From Desulfitobacterium metallireducens DSM 15288 (lineage in GTDB: Bacteria > Bacillota > Desulfitobacteriia > Desulfitobacteriales > Desulfitobacteriaceae): DNA of 64,000 bases. The notes beneath the pieces were generated by a model that searched no databases, had not been told where the DNA came from, and saw only the letters and a program-made list of their open reading frames with translations. Positions 6,714 to 14,822 of the stretch are shown here, piece by piece. The stretch covers positions 682,001 to 746,000 of the forward strand of contig NZ_CP007032.1 in the NCBI RefSeq assembly GCF_000231405.2, given 5' to 3'. Position numbers and translations under genes: made by a program. The first letter of the stretch is position 1. Every line of letters begins with the position of its first letter.

Positions 6714-8177
6714 TTAGGAGATTTTCACAACTTGATCAAATTCAGTTTCAATTTCTGGAGAGGGTTTAGCTGTTAAAAGACTGACAACAACGATGGTGAT
6801 TAAACTGAGAATAAATCCGGGGATGATTTCGTAGAGAGAGTAAAAGGAGGCTTTAAGATTAGGAATTTGGGTCCAAGCAATAACTGTAGTTGCTCCGACG
6901 ATCATTCCTGCTAATGCCCCTGATTTAGTCATGCGCTTCCAGTAGAGGCTCAAGAAAATCGCGGGCCCAAAGGAGGCACCAAACCCAGCCCAAGCATAAC
7001 CGACAAGGTTAAGAATTGTATCATTTTGAGTCCAGGCGAGAGCTGCCGCAATTAAGGAAACGAGCAGGACAGATAAGCGACTGACCACAAGCAGTTCTTT
7101 GTCACTAGCGGAGCGGTGAAGGAGAATTTTATATAAGTCTTGAGTTAGGGAACTAGAGGTTACGAGGAGCTGAGAAGAAATAGTGCTCATAATCGCGGCT
7201 AAAATAGCGGCAAGCAAGAATCCAGTGATGATGGGGTGAAAAAGAAGCTTTCCAAGTTCGATAAAAACGGTTTCTGGATTAGCTAAGGTCATCCCGTGCT
7301 GAGCGAAATAGGCGATTCCAATCAACCCCGTAAACATCGCACCGACGACCGAGAAGACCATCCAAGTCATGCCAATTTTACGTGCTTTCTTTGTTTCTTG
7401 AACCGAGGAAATAGCCATAAAACGAATAATAATATGAGGCTGACCAAAGTAACCCAATCCCCAAGCGAAAAGAGAGATAATTCCAGCAACACTTGTCCCG
7501 GTGAAAATATTAAGGAGTGCGGGGTTAATGGATTGAATTGTATTAAAGGAGGCAAAAAGTCCGCCACTGTTTATAATGGCTATGGTAGGAACCAAAATGA
7601 GAGCTAAGACCATGATCAAACCCTGAACAAAGTCAGTGAGGCTAACTGCCAGAAAGCCTCCGAAAAGGGTGTAGGTAACGACTACAGCGGTGATTAGGAA
7701 TAAACCCGTATGGTAGCTTATCCCAAAGGTTGTTTGAAAGAGGATACCTCCTGAGACTATTCCTGAAGAAACGTAAAATGTAAAGAAAATAATAATAACA
7801 AGTGCGGAAACCAAGCGGAGAATGTGAGATTGATCATGAAAACGATTGCCAAGATACTCAGGGACAGTAATCGAGTTACTAGCAATTTCTGTATAAGCAC
7901 GTAAACGCGGGGCGACATAAAGCCAGTTGGCGTAAGCTCCTAGTGTCAGACCCAGGACAATCCAGCCTGAACTTAACCCTTGAATAAACATAGCTCCTGG
8001 TAAGCCCATCATCAGCCAGCCGCTCATATCGGAAGCACCTGCACTTAAGGCGGTGACTGCTGGACCTAAGCTTCGTCCGCCAATCATGTAACCGGAGAGG
8101 TCGGTGGTTTTCTTATAGGAATAATACCCGATGAGTAACATGCCAATCATATAAAGGATAATTGAAAAAGCAATCAC
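6714..8177 (-). CDS. putP: sodium/solute symporter, PutP-like (SSS family)
   Basis: A 487-aa inner-membrane Na+-coupled symporter of the SSS family with about 13 helices. The opening region (MIGGRSLGPAVTALSAGASDMSGWLMMGLPG) closely follows the proline permease PutP, including the Ser/Asp residues near the Na+ site. Proline is the most likely substrate, though relatives carry other solutes. The start is GTG (8175-8177) with a G-rich site just upstream on the minus strand; no ATG fits. Transcribed divergently from the CooS homologue across a 230-bp intergenic region holding inverted repeats. Confidence 0.88.
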   Translation of the reverse strand: MIAFSIILYMIGMLLIGYYSYKKTTDLSGYMIGGRSLGPAVTALSAGASDMSGWLMMGLPGAMFIQGLSSGWIVLGLTLGAYANWLYVAPRLRAYTEIASNSITVPEYLGNRFHDQSHILRLVSALVIIIFFTFYVSSGIVSGGILFQTTFGISYHTGLFLITAVVVTYTLFGGFLAVSLTDFVQGLIMVLALILVPTIAIINSGGLFASFNTIQSINPALLNIFTGTSVAGIISLFAWGLGYFGQPHIIIRFMAISSVQETKKARKIGMTWMVFSVVGAMFTGLIGIAYFAQHGMTLANPETVFIELGKLLFHPIITGFLLAAILAAIMSTISSQLLVTSSSLTQDLYKILLHRSASDKELLVVSRLSVLLVSLIAAALAWTQNDTILNLVGYAWAGFGASFGPAIFLSLYWKRMTKSGALAGMIVGATTVIAWTQIPNLKASFYSLYEIIPGFILSLITIVVVSLLTAKPSPEIETEFDQVVKIS

Positions 8178-8280
8178 TAATGTATTCCCCCCTGAATTAA
8201 TATTTTGTCTATTATAATACTGTTCGTAACCTTTAAAACTATAGTAGCATAACCTCTTCTCTTTCTAAATAAGAAAATGA

Positions 8281-8301
8281 ATAAGTATACAAGATACTTA
8301 T
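8281..8301. promoter_or_regulatory. inverted repeat in the symporter/cooS divergent region
   Basis: ATAAGTAT (8281-8288) and ATACTTAT (8294-8301) form a perfect 8-bp inverted repeat with a 5-bp spacer, operator-sized and centrally placed between divergent genes. The binding protein is unknown. Confidence 0.45.
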
Positions 8302-8352
8302 AAAATATTCATAATCTAATTTTCAGAAGTGAACATACATAATTATTCATGG

Positions 8353-8364
8353 GGGTGCGCACCC
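8353..8364. promoter_or_regulatory. GC-rich palindrome upstream of cooS
   Basis: GGGTGCGCACCC is a perfect 12-bp palindrome 44 bp before the cooS start in an otherwise AT-rich region. A repressor or activator site is plausible. It does not resemble a CRP/FNR/CooA half-site that I could defend. Confidence 0.4.
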
Positions 8365-8407
8365 TTTATAAGGTGTGTAGATATTTATAAAGGGGTGACG
8401 CTTTCAC

Positions 8408-10321
8408 ATGTCCGAAACCATCTTAGAAAAAACTGAAGGCCGAGTGAGTTATCATGATTCCGTCGAGGAGATGTTGGTTCGAATCCGCGAGGATGGGATG
8501 TCAAATGTCTTTGATCGCTATGCAGCTCAAGAGAAAATACGCTGCAAATTCTGTCTGCAAGGGTTAAGCTGTCAACAATGTTCCCAAGGGCCTTGTCGCA
8601 TTAATGAAAAAGGGGAACAAGATAAGGGCGTTTGCGGGATTGGGCCTGATGCTATGGCGATGCGCAAACTCTTGCTTCAAAATATTATGGGAGCAGGCAC
8701 CTATAGCCATCATGCCTATGAAGCCTACCGAACGTTGAAAGCAACGGGTGAAGGAAAAACCCCGTTTAAGATTAAGGATGTCGCTAAGCTCAAATGGATG
8801 TGCGAAAAGTTGGGTATCGACGCCAATCAAGAGGTTAATCAGATGGCGATCCAATTAGCGGATCTTCTCGAAAATCAACAACGCGTTGGTGTGGAAGAGC
8901 CCAACCTTATGGTCGAAGCTTTTGCTCCCAAAAAACGCAAGGAAGTTTGGAGAAATACAAATCTTTATCCTGCCGGAACGATGCATGAAGAACAAAATTG
9001 CGTCGCCAGTTGTTTAACTAACGTAGATGGGAATTACGCTTCCTTGGCGATTAAGGCGTTGCGCTTGGGTTTAGCCACGATCTATAATTCCCAAATTGGC
9101 TTAGAAATGGTTCAGGATATCCTCTTTGGGACACCGCAACCTCATGAAGTCGATGTTGACCTAGGAATTATGGATCCAGACTATGTCAATATTGTTTTTA
9201 ATGGACACCAACCATGGGCTGGAGCTGCGTTGATTGAAAAAGCCCAAGCTTCAGAGGTACAGCAGCAGGCCAAAGCAGCTGGGGCTAAGGGGTTAAGAGT
9301 CGTCGGCTCCATCGAGACCGGTCAAGAACTTTTGCAGCGTTTTAAAATGGATGGGGTCTTTGTTGGATTGATGGGAAATTGGCTGGCGATCGAGCCTTTG
9401 CTGGCAACGGGAACGGTTGATGTCATTGCCATGGAAGAAAACTGTTCCCCGCCTGCAATTGATATGTATGCTGAAAAGTATCAAGCAACCCTTGTTGCAA
9501 TCAGTACGATTATTGATATTCCAGGACTTCAGCATAAAATACCCTATGATCCCTCTGAAGTCGATAAAATGGTGGATACGTTGATCGAACTGGGAATAGA
9601 GAACTTTAAAAAGAGACATGGCAAAATTAAACCGATGGTTCCACAAAAGACCACAAAGGCGATTGCTGGTTTTTCAACGGAGGCTGTTTTAGGAGCTTTG
9701 GGCAATAAACTCGATCCCTTGGTTGAAGTTATTGTTGCTGGCAAGATTAAGGGAGTTGTTGCCTTAGCAAATTGTTCAACGCTGCGCAATGGCCCCCATG
9801 ATTGGAATACGGTCAATCTTACAAAAGAACTGATTAAGAAGGACATCTTGGTGGTTGCTGGCGGTTGTGGAAATCACGGTTTAGAGGTAGCCGGACTTTG
9901 TAACCTTGATGCCATTAACATAGCGGGGCCTGGCTTAAAAGAAGTATGCGGTGCCTTGAAGATTCCACCTGTTCTCAGTTTTGGAACGTGCACCGATACA
10001 GGGAGAATTTCCATGTTGGTATCGGCCCTTGCTGATCATCTTGATGTCGATGTGCCGCAACTTCCGATTGCTGTTACAGCTCCAGAGTGGATGGAGCAGA
10101 AGGCCACGATTGATGGCGTTTTTGCAGTTGCTTATGGTGCCTATACGCACTTGTCACCAACCCCTTTTGTGACGGGAGGACTGCAACTTGTTAAACTCCT
10201 GACTGAAGATGTTGAAGGAATAACGGGTGGGAAGATTGCGCTTGGGGATGATCCGGTCGAAGTGGCCAATAATATTGAGGCTCATATTAATTTAAAACGT
10301 AAAGGGTTAGGATTAAACTAA
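8408..10321 (+). CDS. cooS: CooS-type Ni-CO dehydrogenase homologue with altered C-cluster site
   Basis: A 637-aa homologue of the anaerobic CO dehydrogenase catalytic subunit (homodimer, CO + H2O to CO2 + 2e- in active members). The N-terminal Fe-S cysteines are present: C46/C49, then C55, C58, C63 and C76 for a B-cluster. For the active-site C-cluster, equivalents of His261 (H267), Cys333 (C346), Cys446 (C456), Cys476 (C487), Cys526 (C528) and Lys563 (K565) of the Carboxydothermus enzyme can be placed. The usual CCTGNE stretch containing Cys295 reads SIETGQE (301-307), so both cysteines are gone and an Ile-Glu replaces them. No cooC, cooF, hydrogenase or acetyl-CoA synthase gene lies nearby. 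ATG with AGGGGTGA at 8391. It may carry a different cluster or do other chemistry. Confidence 0.88.
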   Translation: MSETILEKTEGRVSYHDSVEEMLVRIREDGMSNVFDRYAAQEKIRCKFCLQGLSCQQCSQGPCRINEKGEQDKGVCGIGPDAMAMRKLLLQNIMGAGTYSHHAYEAYRTLKATGEGKTPFKIKDVAKLKWMCEKLGIDANQEVNQMAIQLADLLENQQRVGVEEPNLMVEAFAPKKRKEVWRNTNLYPAGTMHEEQNCVASCLTNVDGNYASLAIKALRLGLATIYNSQIGLEMVQDILFGTPQPHEVDVDLGIMDPDYVNIVFNGHQPWAGAALIEKAQASEVQQQAKAAGAKGLRVVGSIETGQELLQRFKMDGVFVGLMGNWLAIEPLLATGTVDVIAMEENCSPPAIDMYAEKYQATLVAISTIIDIPGLQHKIPYDPSEVDKMVDTLIELGIENFKKRHGKIKPMVPQKTTKAIAGFSTEAVLGALGNKLDPLVEVIVAGKIKGVVALANCSTLRNGPHDWNTVNLTKELIKKDILVVAGGCGNHGLEVAGLCNLDAINIAGPGLKEVCGALKIPPVLSFGTCTDTGRISMLVSALADHLDVDVPQLPIAVTAPEWMEQKATIDGVFAVAYGAYTHLSPTPFVTGGLQLVKLLTEDVEGITGGKIALGDDPVEVANNIEAHINLKRKGLGLN

Positions 10322-10332
10322 AGAAGAAGGAA

Positions 10333-10624
10333 AGAGTTGTTGCATAATCTGTGGTCGTGTAGCTTGTCGCATATCCGCTCACTCAGGCGCTCCGTGGCTG
10401 GTACACTTTGTTTCCGTAGCAGCTTCGCCAAACCTCAGGGTAATACCTGAAGTAAACCATGGGCTCCGCTATGCTACGAAAGCTTCGTTCACCTGCACGC
10501 CCCTGCGCGAATCGTTCACTTCTATGCGGCAAGCTACGCTATCGGGCCTTTTTAGGAATTTCAGAATCGTAACTTCGCATAATGGGCGTAAAAACAAGGG
10601 ACTGTTGTAAAACAGCCCCTTTAC
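10333..10624 (+). repeat. structured intergenic repeat, copy A
   Basis: A non-coding element of about 290 bp, clearly homologous by eye to 49551-49838 over its whole length and in the same orientation. It contains nested inverted repeats. An outer helix joins 10359-10372 with 10524-10537 (GTAGCTTGTCGCAT with ATGCGGCAAGCTAC), and an inner helix joins about 10410-10420 with 10473-10483. It closes with a terminator-like hairpin AAGGGACTGTT...AACAGCCCCTT (about 10598-10622). It has no ORF of note and lies just after the cooS stop. It could be a MITE-like remnant or a structured RNA/terminator element. Confidence 0.8.
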
Positions 10625-10648
10625 CTTTCCTTGCCAGTGCATAATGAG

Positions 10649-11302
10649 TTAGGAAATCTGATTTTTGCTTGTCTTGCTTAAGAAATAGCTAATTCCCCAA
10701 ACGGTGAGAATAGCAACACCACCGACAGCTAACCAGATCCAGGTCGATTGGGCTACTCCGATGTATACGAGAGCGGTTCCTATGTAGTAGGGAATGATCG
10801 ATAAAGCGGCAGTCCATGTATAAGGCCAAAGTTTAACTGAGGGTATCGCCCCAGCGATATAGTTGACGGCAAAGGCGGGAATCGGGAGAAGGCGCGCGAT
10901 AAGCAAACCTGAAGAACCTTTCTTCTGAATCCAATGATCCACCGTTTCAAAACGTTGGGGAGTAAGCAATTTTTGAAAGAAACTCTTTCCAAGATAGCGA
11001 GTAATATAGAAAATTGCTATTGAGCTTAAGATTGAACCTAGCCAGGAGTATAGTATCCCCCCATAGACCCCGTATATTTTTAGTAAAAGGATAACAAGAC
11101 CTTCAGAAGGTATGGGCGTCATACAAAGTGCTGCCATGAGTAAGATGCCGAGAAAAATACCCCCTATTCCCCAGGTTTGAATGAAGTAGGAGATATTATT
11201 TTGACGATCTAAATAAAAAAAGAGGACAATCAACAGAACGGAAATGACGAGAATTAAGGTGAGCCAGCCATAATTCTTGTCTTCAATTTTATGACTTTCC
11301 AA
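10649..11302 (-). CDS. TVP38/TMEM64 family membrane protein
   Basis: A DedA/SNARE-associated-fold integral membrane protein with about six hydrophobic segments. The family core is visible (GILLMAALCMTPIPSEGLVILLL, then ARLLPIPAFAVNYIAGAIP, then YIGTALVYIG). Members are implicated in envelope lipid or small-solute transport; the specific role is unknown. A reading frame opens at 11332 with two ATGs lacking a ribosome site. On the minus strand GTGAGG lies 7 bases before a TTG at 11302, which I take as the start (217 aa). Divergent from the MFS gene. Confidence 0.8.
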   Translation of the reverse strand: MESHKIEDKNYGWLTLILVISVLLIVLFFYLDRQNNISYFIQTWGIGGIFLGILLMAALCMTPIPSEGLVILLLKIYGVYGGILYSWLGSILSSIAIFYITRYLGKSFFQKLLTPQRFETVDHWIQKKGSSGLLIARLLPIPAFAVNYIAGAIPSVKLWPYTWTAALSIIPYYIGTALVYIGVAQSTWIWLAVGGVAILTVWGISYFLSKTSKNQIS

Positions 11303-11483
11303 GTTAGTTACCTCACTTATCGTATACATCATAAAGAAAACGCTTTTTCTTTTTAATTTTGATCATATCATAATTTGTGTAATGCAAACAGTTCTTAAAC
11401 AAAAAGTGAATTAAAGTTAAATTGTTGATAAAATGTTACAATTAAAGAAGTCTTTTTATGAACGAAGAACGAGGAGGAAGCCC

Positions 11484-12743
11484 ATGTTTAGCCTCAGCAA
11501 GTTATTTCTTCCCTATCAGGGGATGCCCAAAGAGATTTACGTGATCTTCGCAGCTCGTATCGTTAATGCGTTAGGGTGTTTTGTCATGCCGTTGATGACG
11601 ATCATTCTGACCCAAAGTATCGGGCTATCGAAAGAAAGTGCTGGAATATATCTCAGCTTAACGGGTTTGCTTTATCTACCCGCTTCCCTTCTGGGAGGAA
11701 AACTTGCAGATCATATCGGTCGTAAACGGGTCATCCTATTTTTTGATGGGTTAGGCATCATCTTATATCTCCTGGCGAGTTCTATACAGCCTTCGCTCGA
11801 TTTAGTGCACGTAATGATGTTGGCTGGTGCGTCCATGACAGTATCGGGTCCGGCCTATAATTCACTTATCGCCGATTTGACAAGTCCAGAGAATAGGTCA
11901 GGAGCTTATGCTTTATCATACTTAGGTTGGAATATGGGATTTGCTATTGGACCGGTACTTGGCGGAGTGCTGTATCAACATCATTTGCCTTGGGTATTTA
12001 TGGGAGATGCTGTGACCGCAATGATCGCATTGAGTCTAATTGCTTTGTTCATACCGGAAACGATTCAGAAGACAAGGCTTGAGGTTACGGAAGGAACACG
12101 TAAATTGGAGAGGCGGGAGGAAGGGTCTATATTTAGTGTCCTGGCAAAACGCCCGATTATGTTGTATTTCGCCGTCATCATGTTTGGCTATAATTTTGCT
12201 TATTCTCAATGGGCGTTCATGTTGCCGATTCAAACGATGCAGCTTTTTCCGGAAACGGGTGCCCGATATTTTGGCTATCTCGCGGGATTTAATGGTTTGA
12301 TCGTAATGGTATTTACCCCTATTGTGACAAAGCTTGCTGAGAAAACACCCGTGATGCGCCGCATGGTTTATGGTGGCTTGTTCTATGCTGTAGGGTTTGG
12401 CATGTTGGGTGTGCTCAATTCTCTTTTCTTTGTTTTCCTTTGGTCATTTACCTTTACTTTAGGAGAAATTATTTTAGCAATCAGCGTTACGCCATTTATT
12501 GCAGATCATTCTCCTTCTTCACATCGTGGCCGAATGAACGCGGTTGTTCCCCTTCTTTTTAATCTGGGAAATACCTTAGGCCCTTTTGGAATGGGCAAAG
12601 TTCTTAATTACATAAGTATTGAATCGGGTTGGAAAGGGCTTGGTGTTTCGACGTTTATTTTTACATTGTTGATGTTTGGGTTGGAGTTCTATGAAAAACG
12701 AGATCAAAGGGTAGATATGAACTCTGAAGTGGAGTCGATCTAA
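11484..12743 (+). CDS. major facilitator superfamily transporter
   Basis: A 12-helix secondary transporter of about 419 aa. The MFS loop-2/3 signature GGKLADHIGRKRVILFFDG is intact and GYLGWNMGFAIGPVLGG matches the helix-5 drug:H+ antiporter motif region, so drug or metabolite efflux is the likeliest role. The frame opens at 11433, but GAGGAGG at 11471-11477 is spaced for the ATG at 11484 (MFSLSKLFLPYQG). Substrate cannot be inferred. Followed by a strong terminator. Confidence 0.88.
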   Translation: MFSLSKLFLPYQGMPKEIYVIFAARIVNALGCFVMPLMTIILTQSIGLSKESAGIYLSLTGLLYLPASLLGGKLADHIGRKRVILFFDGLGIILYLLASSIQPSLDLVHVMMLAGASMTVSGPAYNSLIADLTSPENRSGAYALSYLGWNMGFAIGPVLGGVLYQHHLPWVFMGDAVTAMIALSLIALFIPETIQKTRLEVTEGTRKLERREEGSIFSVLAKRPIMLYFAVIMFGYNFAYSQWAFMLPIQTMQLFPETGARYFGYLAGFNGLIVMVFTPIVTKLAEKTPVMRRMVYGGLFYAVGFGMLGVLNSLFFVFLWSFTFTLGEIILAISVTPFIADHSPSSHRGRMNAVVPLLFNLGNTLGPFGMGKVLNYISIESGWKGLGVSTFIFTLLMFGLEFYEKRDQRVDMNSEVESI

Positions 12744-12772
12744 TAATATAATAGATTACGAGTTAATAACAA

Positions 12773-12818
12773 AAAAGTGCAGTTATCACTTAGGTGAGGA
12801 TAACTGCACTTTTTTTTC
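12773..12818 (+). terminator. intrinsic terminator after the MFS gene
   Basis: A 15-bp perfect stem AAAAGTGCAGTTATC (12773-12787) with 12799-12813, followed by T8. Confidence 0.92.
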
Positions 12819-12844
12819 TCAATTCCGGGAATGTCTTTTTACCC

Positions 12845-12973
12845 TTAAGATTGTTCTAAAGTATTCGGGTCATTTTTTTTCTTCTGCTCTTGTTTATCGC
12901 TTACGCTTCTGGATTCATACTTCGCACTATCGGGCCCCTTGGGTTTTCTTTGGATTTCACCCGTCCTTTTCAT
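12845..12973 (-). CDS. possible small basic protein, 42 aa
   Basis: An ATG at 12973 opens 42 codons (MKRTGEIQRKPKGPDSAKYE... ending NTLEQS) to TAA at 12845-12847. It is rich in Lys, Arg, Ser and Gln, with no hydrophobic segment, so likely disordered. A GAGG motif sits 10 bases upstream on the minus strand. It fills an otherwise empty 340-bp gap. I do not recognise it; composition and spacing look like a real small gene, but without homologues this is tentative. Confidence 0.45.
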   Translation of the reverse strand: MKRTGEIQRKPKGPDSAKYESRSVSDKQEQKKKNDPNTLEQS

Positions 12974-13085
12974 CTTCTCACATCCTCAGTTTTTAATATC
13001 CTAAAAGGATTGGAAATCGAAATCGCTTGCTACAGTATAGTATGGAAAAGAAAATGGAGCTTCATGTAAGGTTGATGAAATTATT

Positions 13086-13409
13086 CTATTTTCCGTATTT
13101 ATGAATAAAAATGTCGGTACTAAATACTAGACCTTTAGGAACCATTTGACAAAGTTCAGGAAGGATTTCTTCGATCTTTTCCGCTGAATCCACAACCTCT
13201 AGAACAATCGGTAGATCAGCGGACAGTTCCAAAAGCCGAGTGGTATGAACCACTTTATCCTGACCATAGCCTTCAATTCCACGGTTAATTGTGACCCCGG
13301 CGATTCCTTTTTCACGAAGCCATTTTATTAAGTATTGGTAGAGAGGTTTGTTTCTGTAGCGCTCACTTTCGCCAACATAGACTTTAAGAAGTTTCCCTTT
13401 GCCTTGCAT
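13086..13409 (-). CDS. DUF190 family protein
   Basis: A 107-aa cytoplasmic protein with the DUF190 fold, a PII-like ferredoxin-fold family: start KLLKVYVGESERYRNKPLYQYL, then GIAGVTINRGIEGYG and LPIVLEVVDSAEKIEEILP, the pattern seen in PII-like trimers. It lies 14 bp downstream of crcB on the same strand. DUF190-CrcB pairing is frequent in bacteria and suggests a regulatory subunit or partner for fluoride export, though no biochemical role is established. Confidence 0.88.
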   Translation of the reverse strand: MQGKGKLLKVYVGESERYRNKPLYQYLIKWLREKGIAGVTINRGIEGYGQDKVVHTTRLLELSADLPIVLEVVDSAEKIEEILPELCQMVPKGLVFSTDIFIHKYGK

Positions 13410-13423
13410 ATTAAAACCTCCAG

Positions 13424-13807
13424 TTAGATAATACGAGCTAAACCAATACCCAACGCGACGCCCGCAAATCCTATAAGAATACTTAACAAAGTGTATGTAG
13501 CAGCGGTAATATAGCTTCCCCCTTCAAGTAGGGTAATCACTTCAAAACCGAAGGTGGAAAAAGTCGTATAGGCCCCGAGAAAACCAACGCCGATTCCTAG
13601 ACGCCAGAGTGGGCTAATGGTCATTCGCTCTAGGAAAAGTATATTCAGGAAGCCTAATAAAAAGGCCCCAGTAATGTTGATTAGAAAAGTATGGAGAGGA
13701 AAACCTTGATTCCATTTATTGGATATCCATAGACCTAACTCATATCGAGTTAAAGCTCCTAAGGCACCCCCTAGTGCTATGACCCAAAGTTCACGAATTT
13801 TAATCAC
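13424..13807 (-). CDS. crcB: CrcB/Fluc fluoride channel
   Basis: A 127-aa, four-helix membrane protein that works as a dual-topology dimer to let fluoride leave the cell. Hallmarks are GGALGALTRYELG in helix 1, the Asn of LINITGAFLLGFL in helix 2, and the helix-3 break GFLGAYTTFSTFGFE with the Phe residues that line the fluoride path. The only usable start appears to be GTG at 13805-13807, with an AGGA unusually close upstream on the minus strand. Only one crcB is present, consistent with the homodimeric dual-topology type. No fluoride riboswitch was seen upstream. Confidence 0.92.
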   Translation of the reverse strand: MIKIRELWVIALGGALGALTRYELGLWISNKWNQGFPLHTFLINITGAFLLGFLNILFLERMTISPLWRLGIGVGFLGAYTTFSTFGFEVITLLEGGSYITAATYTLLSILIGFAGVALGIGLARII

Positions 13808-13938
13808 ATCCTAATTCGTAGTCTGTTTAAGTTATAGTTTAGCTTATTTCTGGGTTTTCCGTCAAACACGAGAAAGGAAAGAGTGTTATAGGAGAATTAA
13901 GGGCATATAGTTTAGAGGTGGGGTTAAGAGGAGGGGTG

Positions 13939-14688
13939 ATGGTGAGAATTTTATTGATTAACAGAAGAAGGGCGACAAGGATTCTTCTTCTGTGCGCTTT
14001 TATTGTATTAGGAATAAGTTTGGCCAGTCGCAATATACCCGTTCCTTCGCTTGTACGTACACCAGGTACCTATTATATGGTGAATACTCAAGAAAAGGTA
14101 GTTGCGTTGACATTCGATGATGGGCCTGATCCAAATTATACAGGACTCGTTCTTGACGTTCTGCAAGAAGAAAACGTCAAGGCAACCTTTTTTGTACTTG
14201 GAGAAAATGCTAAACAGAATCCAGAGTTACTCCTTCAAATCAATAAAGCAGGACATGAGATAGGGAATCATGGTTATACCCATAGCTATAATTCAAATCA
14301 GTTTGTTCGAGAATTAGTAAAGACGGATCAAGTCATTTTTGACTTGCTTCAGCAACATACGTATTTTTATAGACCTCCTGGAGGATTTGTATCCAAAGAT
14401 GTTGTTCAGGGAGTAAAGGCAAAGGGGCATCTTCTTACTTTGTGGAGTATTGATAGTAAGGATTGGCGAAATCCTGGGCCAAATCGGATTGTGCAAAATG
14501 TATTGGAGAGCCGTTTACCAGGAGCTATTATTTTGCTTCATGATGGAGGAGAAAAACGGGAGCAGACGGCGGAAGCCCTGAAAGTCATTATTGATCGTTT
14601 AAGAAAAGACGGTTATCGCTTTGTGACCTTGTCGGAGCTAAAACGTTTCGAAGAAGAAAACAGCCAAATTCCTACCTCTGCAAGATAG
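13939..14688 (+). CDS. polysaccharide deacetylase, membrane-anchored
   Basis: A carbohydrate esterase family 4 (NodB-homology) enzyme removing N-acetyl groups from peptidoglycan or another wall glycan. One N-terminal membrane helix (about residues 10-30) puts the domain outside. Catalytic motifs are TFDDGPDPNYT (base and metal Asp), GNHGYTHS (metal His), FYRPPGG, DSKDW and LLHDGG. GGAGGGG at 13930-13936 serves an ATG at 13939 or GTG at 13942; a longer GTG start at 13918 has no site of its own. This belongs to the short PdaA/PdaB-like type found in sporeformers, without clear evidence for a spore role here. Confidence 0.87.
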   Translation: MVRILLINRRRATRILLLCAFIVLGISLASRNIPVPSLVRTPGTYYMVNTQEKVVALTFDDGPDPNYTGLVLDVLQEENVKATFFVLGENAKQNPELLLQINKAGHEIGNHGYTHSYNSNQFVRELVKTDQVIFDLLQQHTYFYRPPGGFVSKDVVQGVKAKGHLLTLWSIDSKDWRNPGPNRIVQNVLESRLPGAIILLHDGGEKREQTAEALKVIIDRLRKDGYRFVTLSELKRFEEENSQIPTSAR

Positions 14689-14720
14689 AAACACTGGAAA
14701 TTAGAGTATTTGGAGTAGTT

Positions 14721-14750
14721 CCTCTATTTTATAATAGGGGGATTTTTCTT
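14721..14750 (+). terminator. terminator after the deacetylase gene
   Basis: CCTCTATT (14721-14728) pairs with AATAGGGG (14733-14740) with one G-T pair, followed by ATTTTTCTTTT. Confidence 0.65.
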
Positions 14751-14785
14751 TTGAGTTGATTATTTTAAAATTATCGAATAAAATA

Positions 14786-14807
14786 CATATGAACACATAT
14801 TCATATG
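14786..14807. promoter_or_regulatory. ArsR/SmtB-type operator
   Basis: CATATGAA (14786-14793) and TTCATATG (14800-14807) form a perfect inverted repeat with a 6-bp spacer, matching the TATGAA...TTCATA form used by metal-sensing ArsR/SmtB repressors. It lies 15 bp before the repressor start, so autoregulation of the repressor-ATPase operon is likely. Confidence 0.75.
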
Positions 14808-14822
14808 AAGAGGTGAACATGA

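Noticed and set aside
8408-10321. Part of a Wood-Ljungdahl or CO-hydrogenase cluster
   Set aside because: No acetyl-CoA synthase, corrinoid protein, cooC, cooF or hydrogenase gene is adjacent; the gene stands alone.
10333-10624. Complete insertion sequence
   Set aside because: No transposase ORF in either copy of the repeat; at most a MITE-like or RNA element.
13808-13917. Fluoride riboswitch upstream of crcB
   Set aside because: The characteristic aptamer blocks were not found on the minus strand of this short leader.
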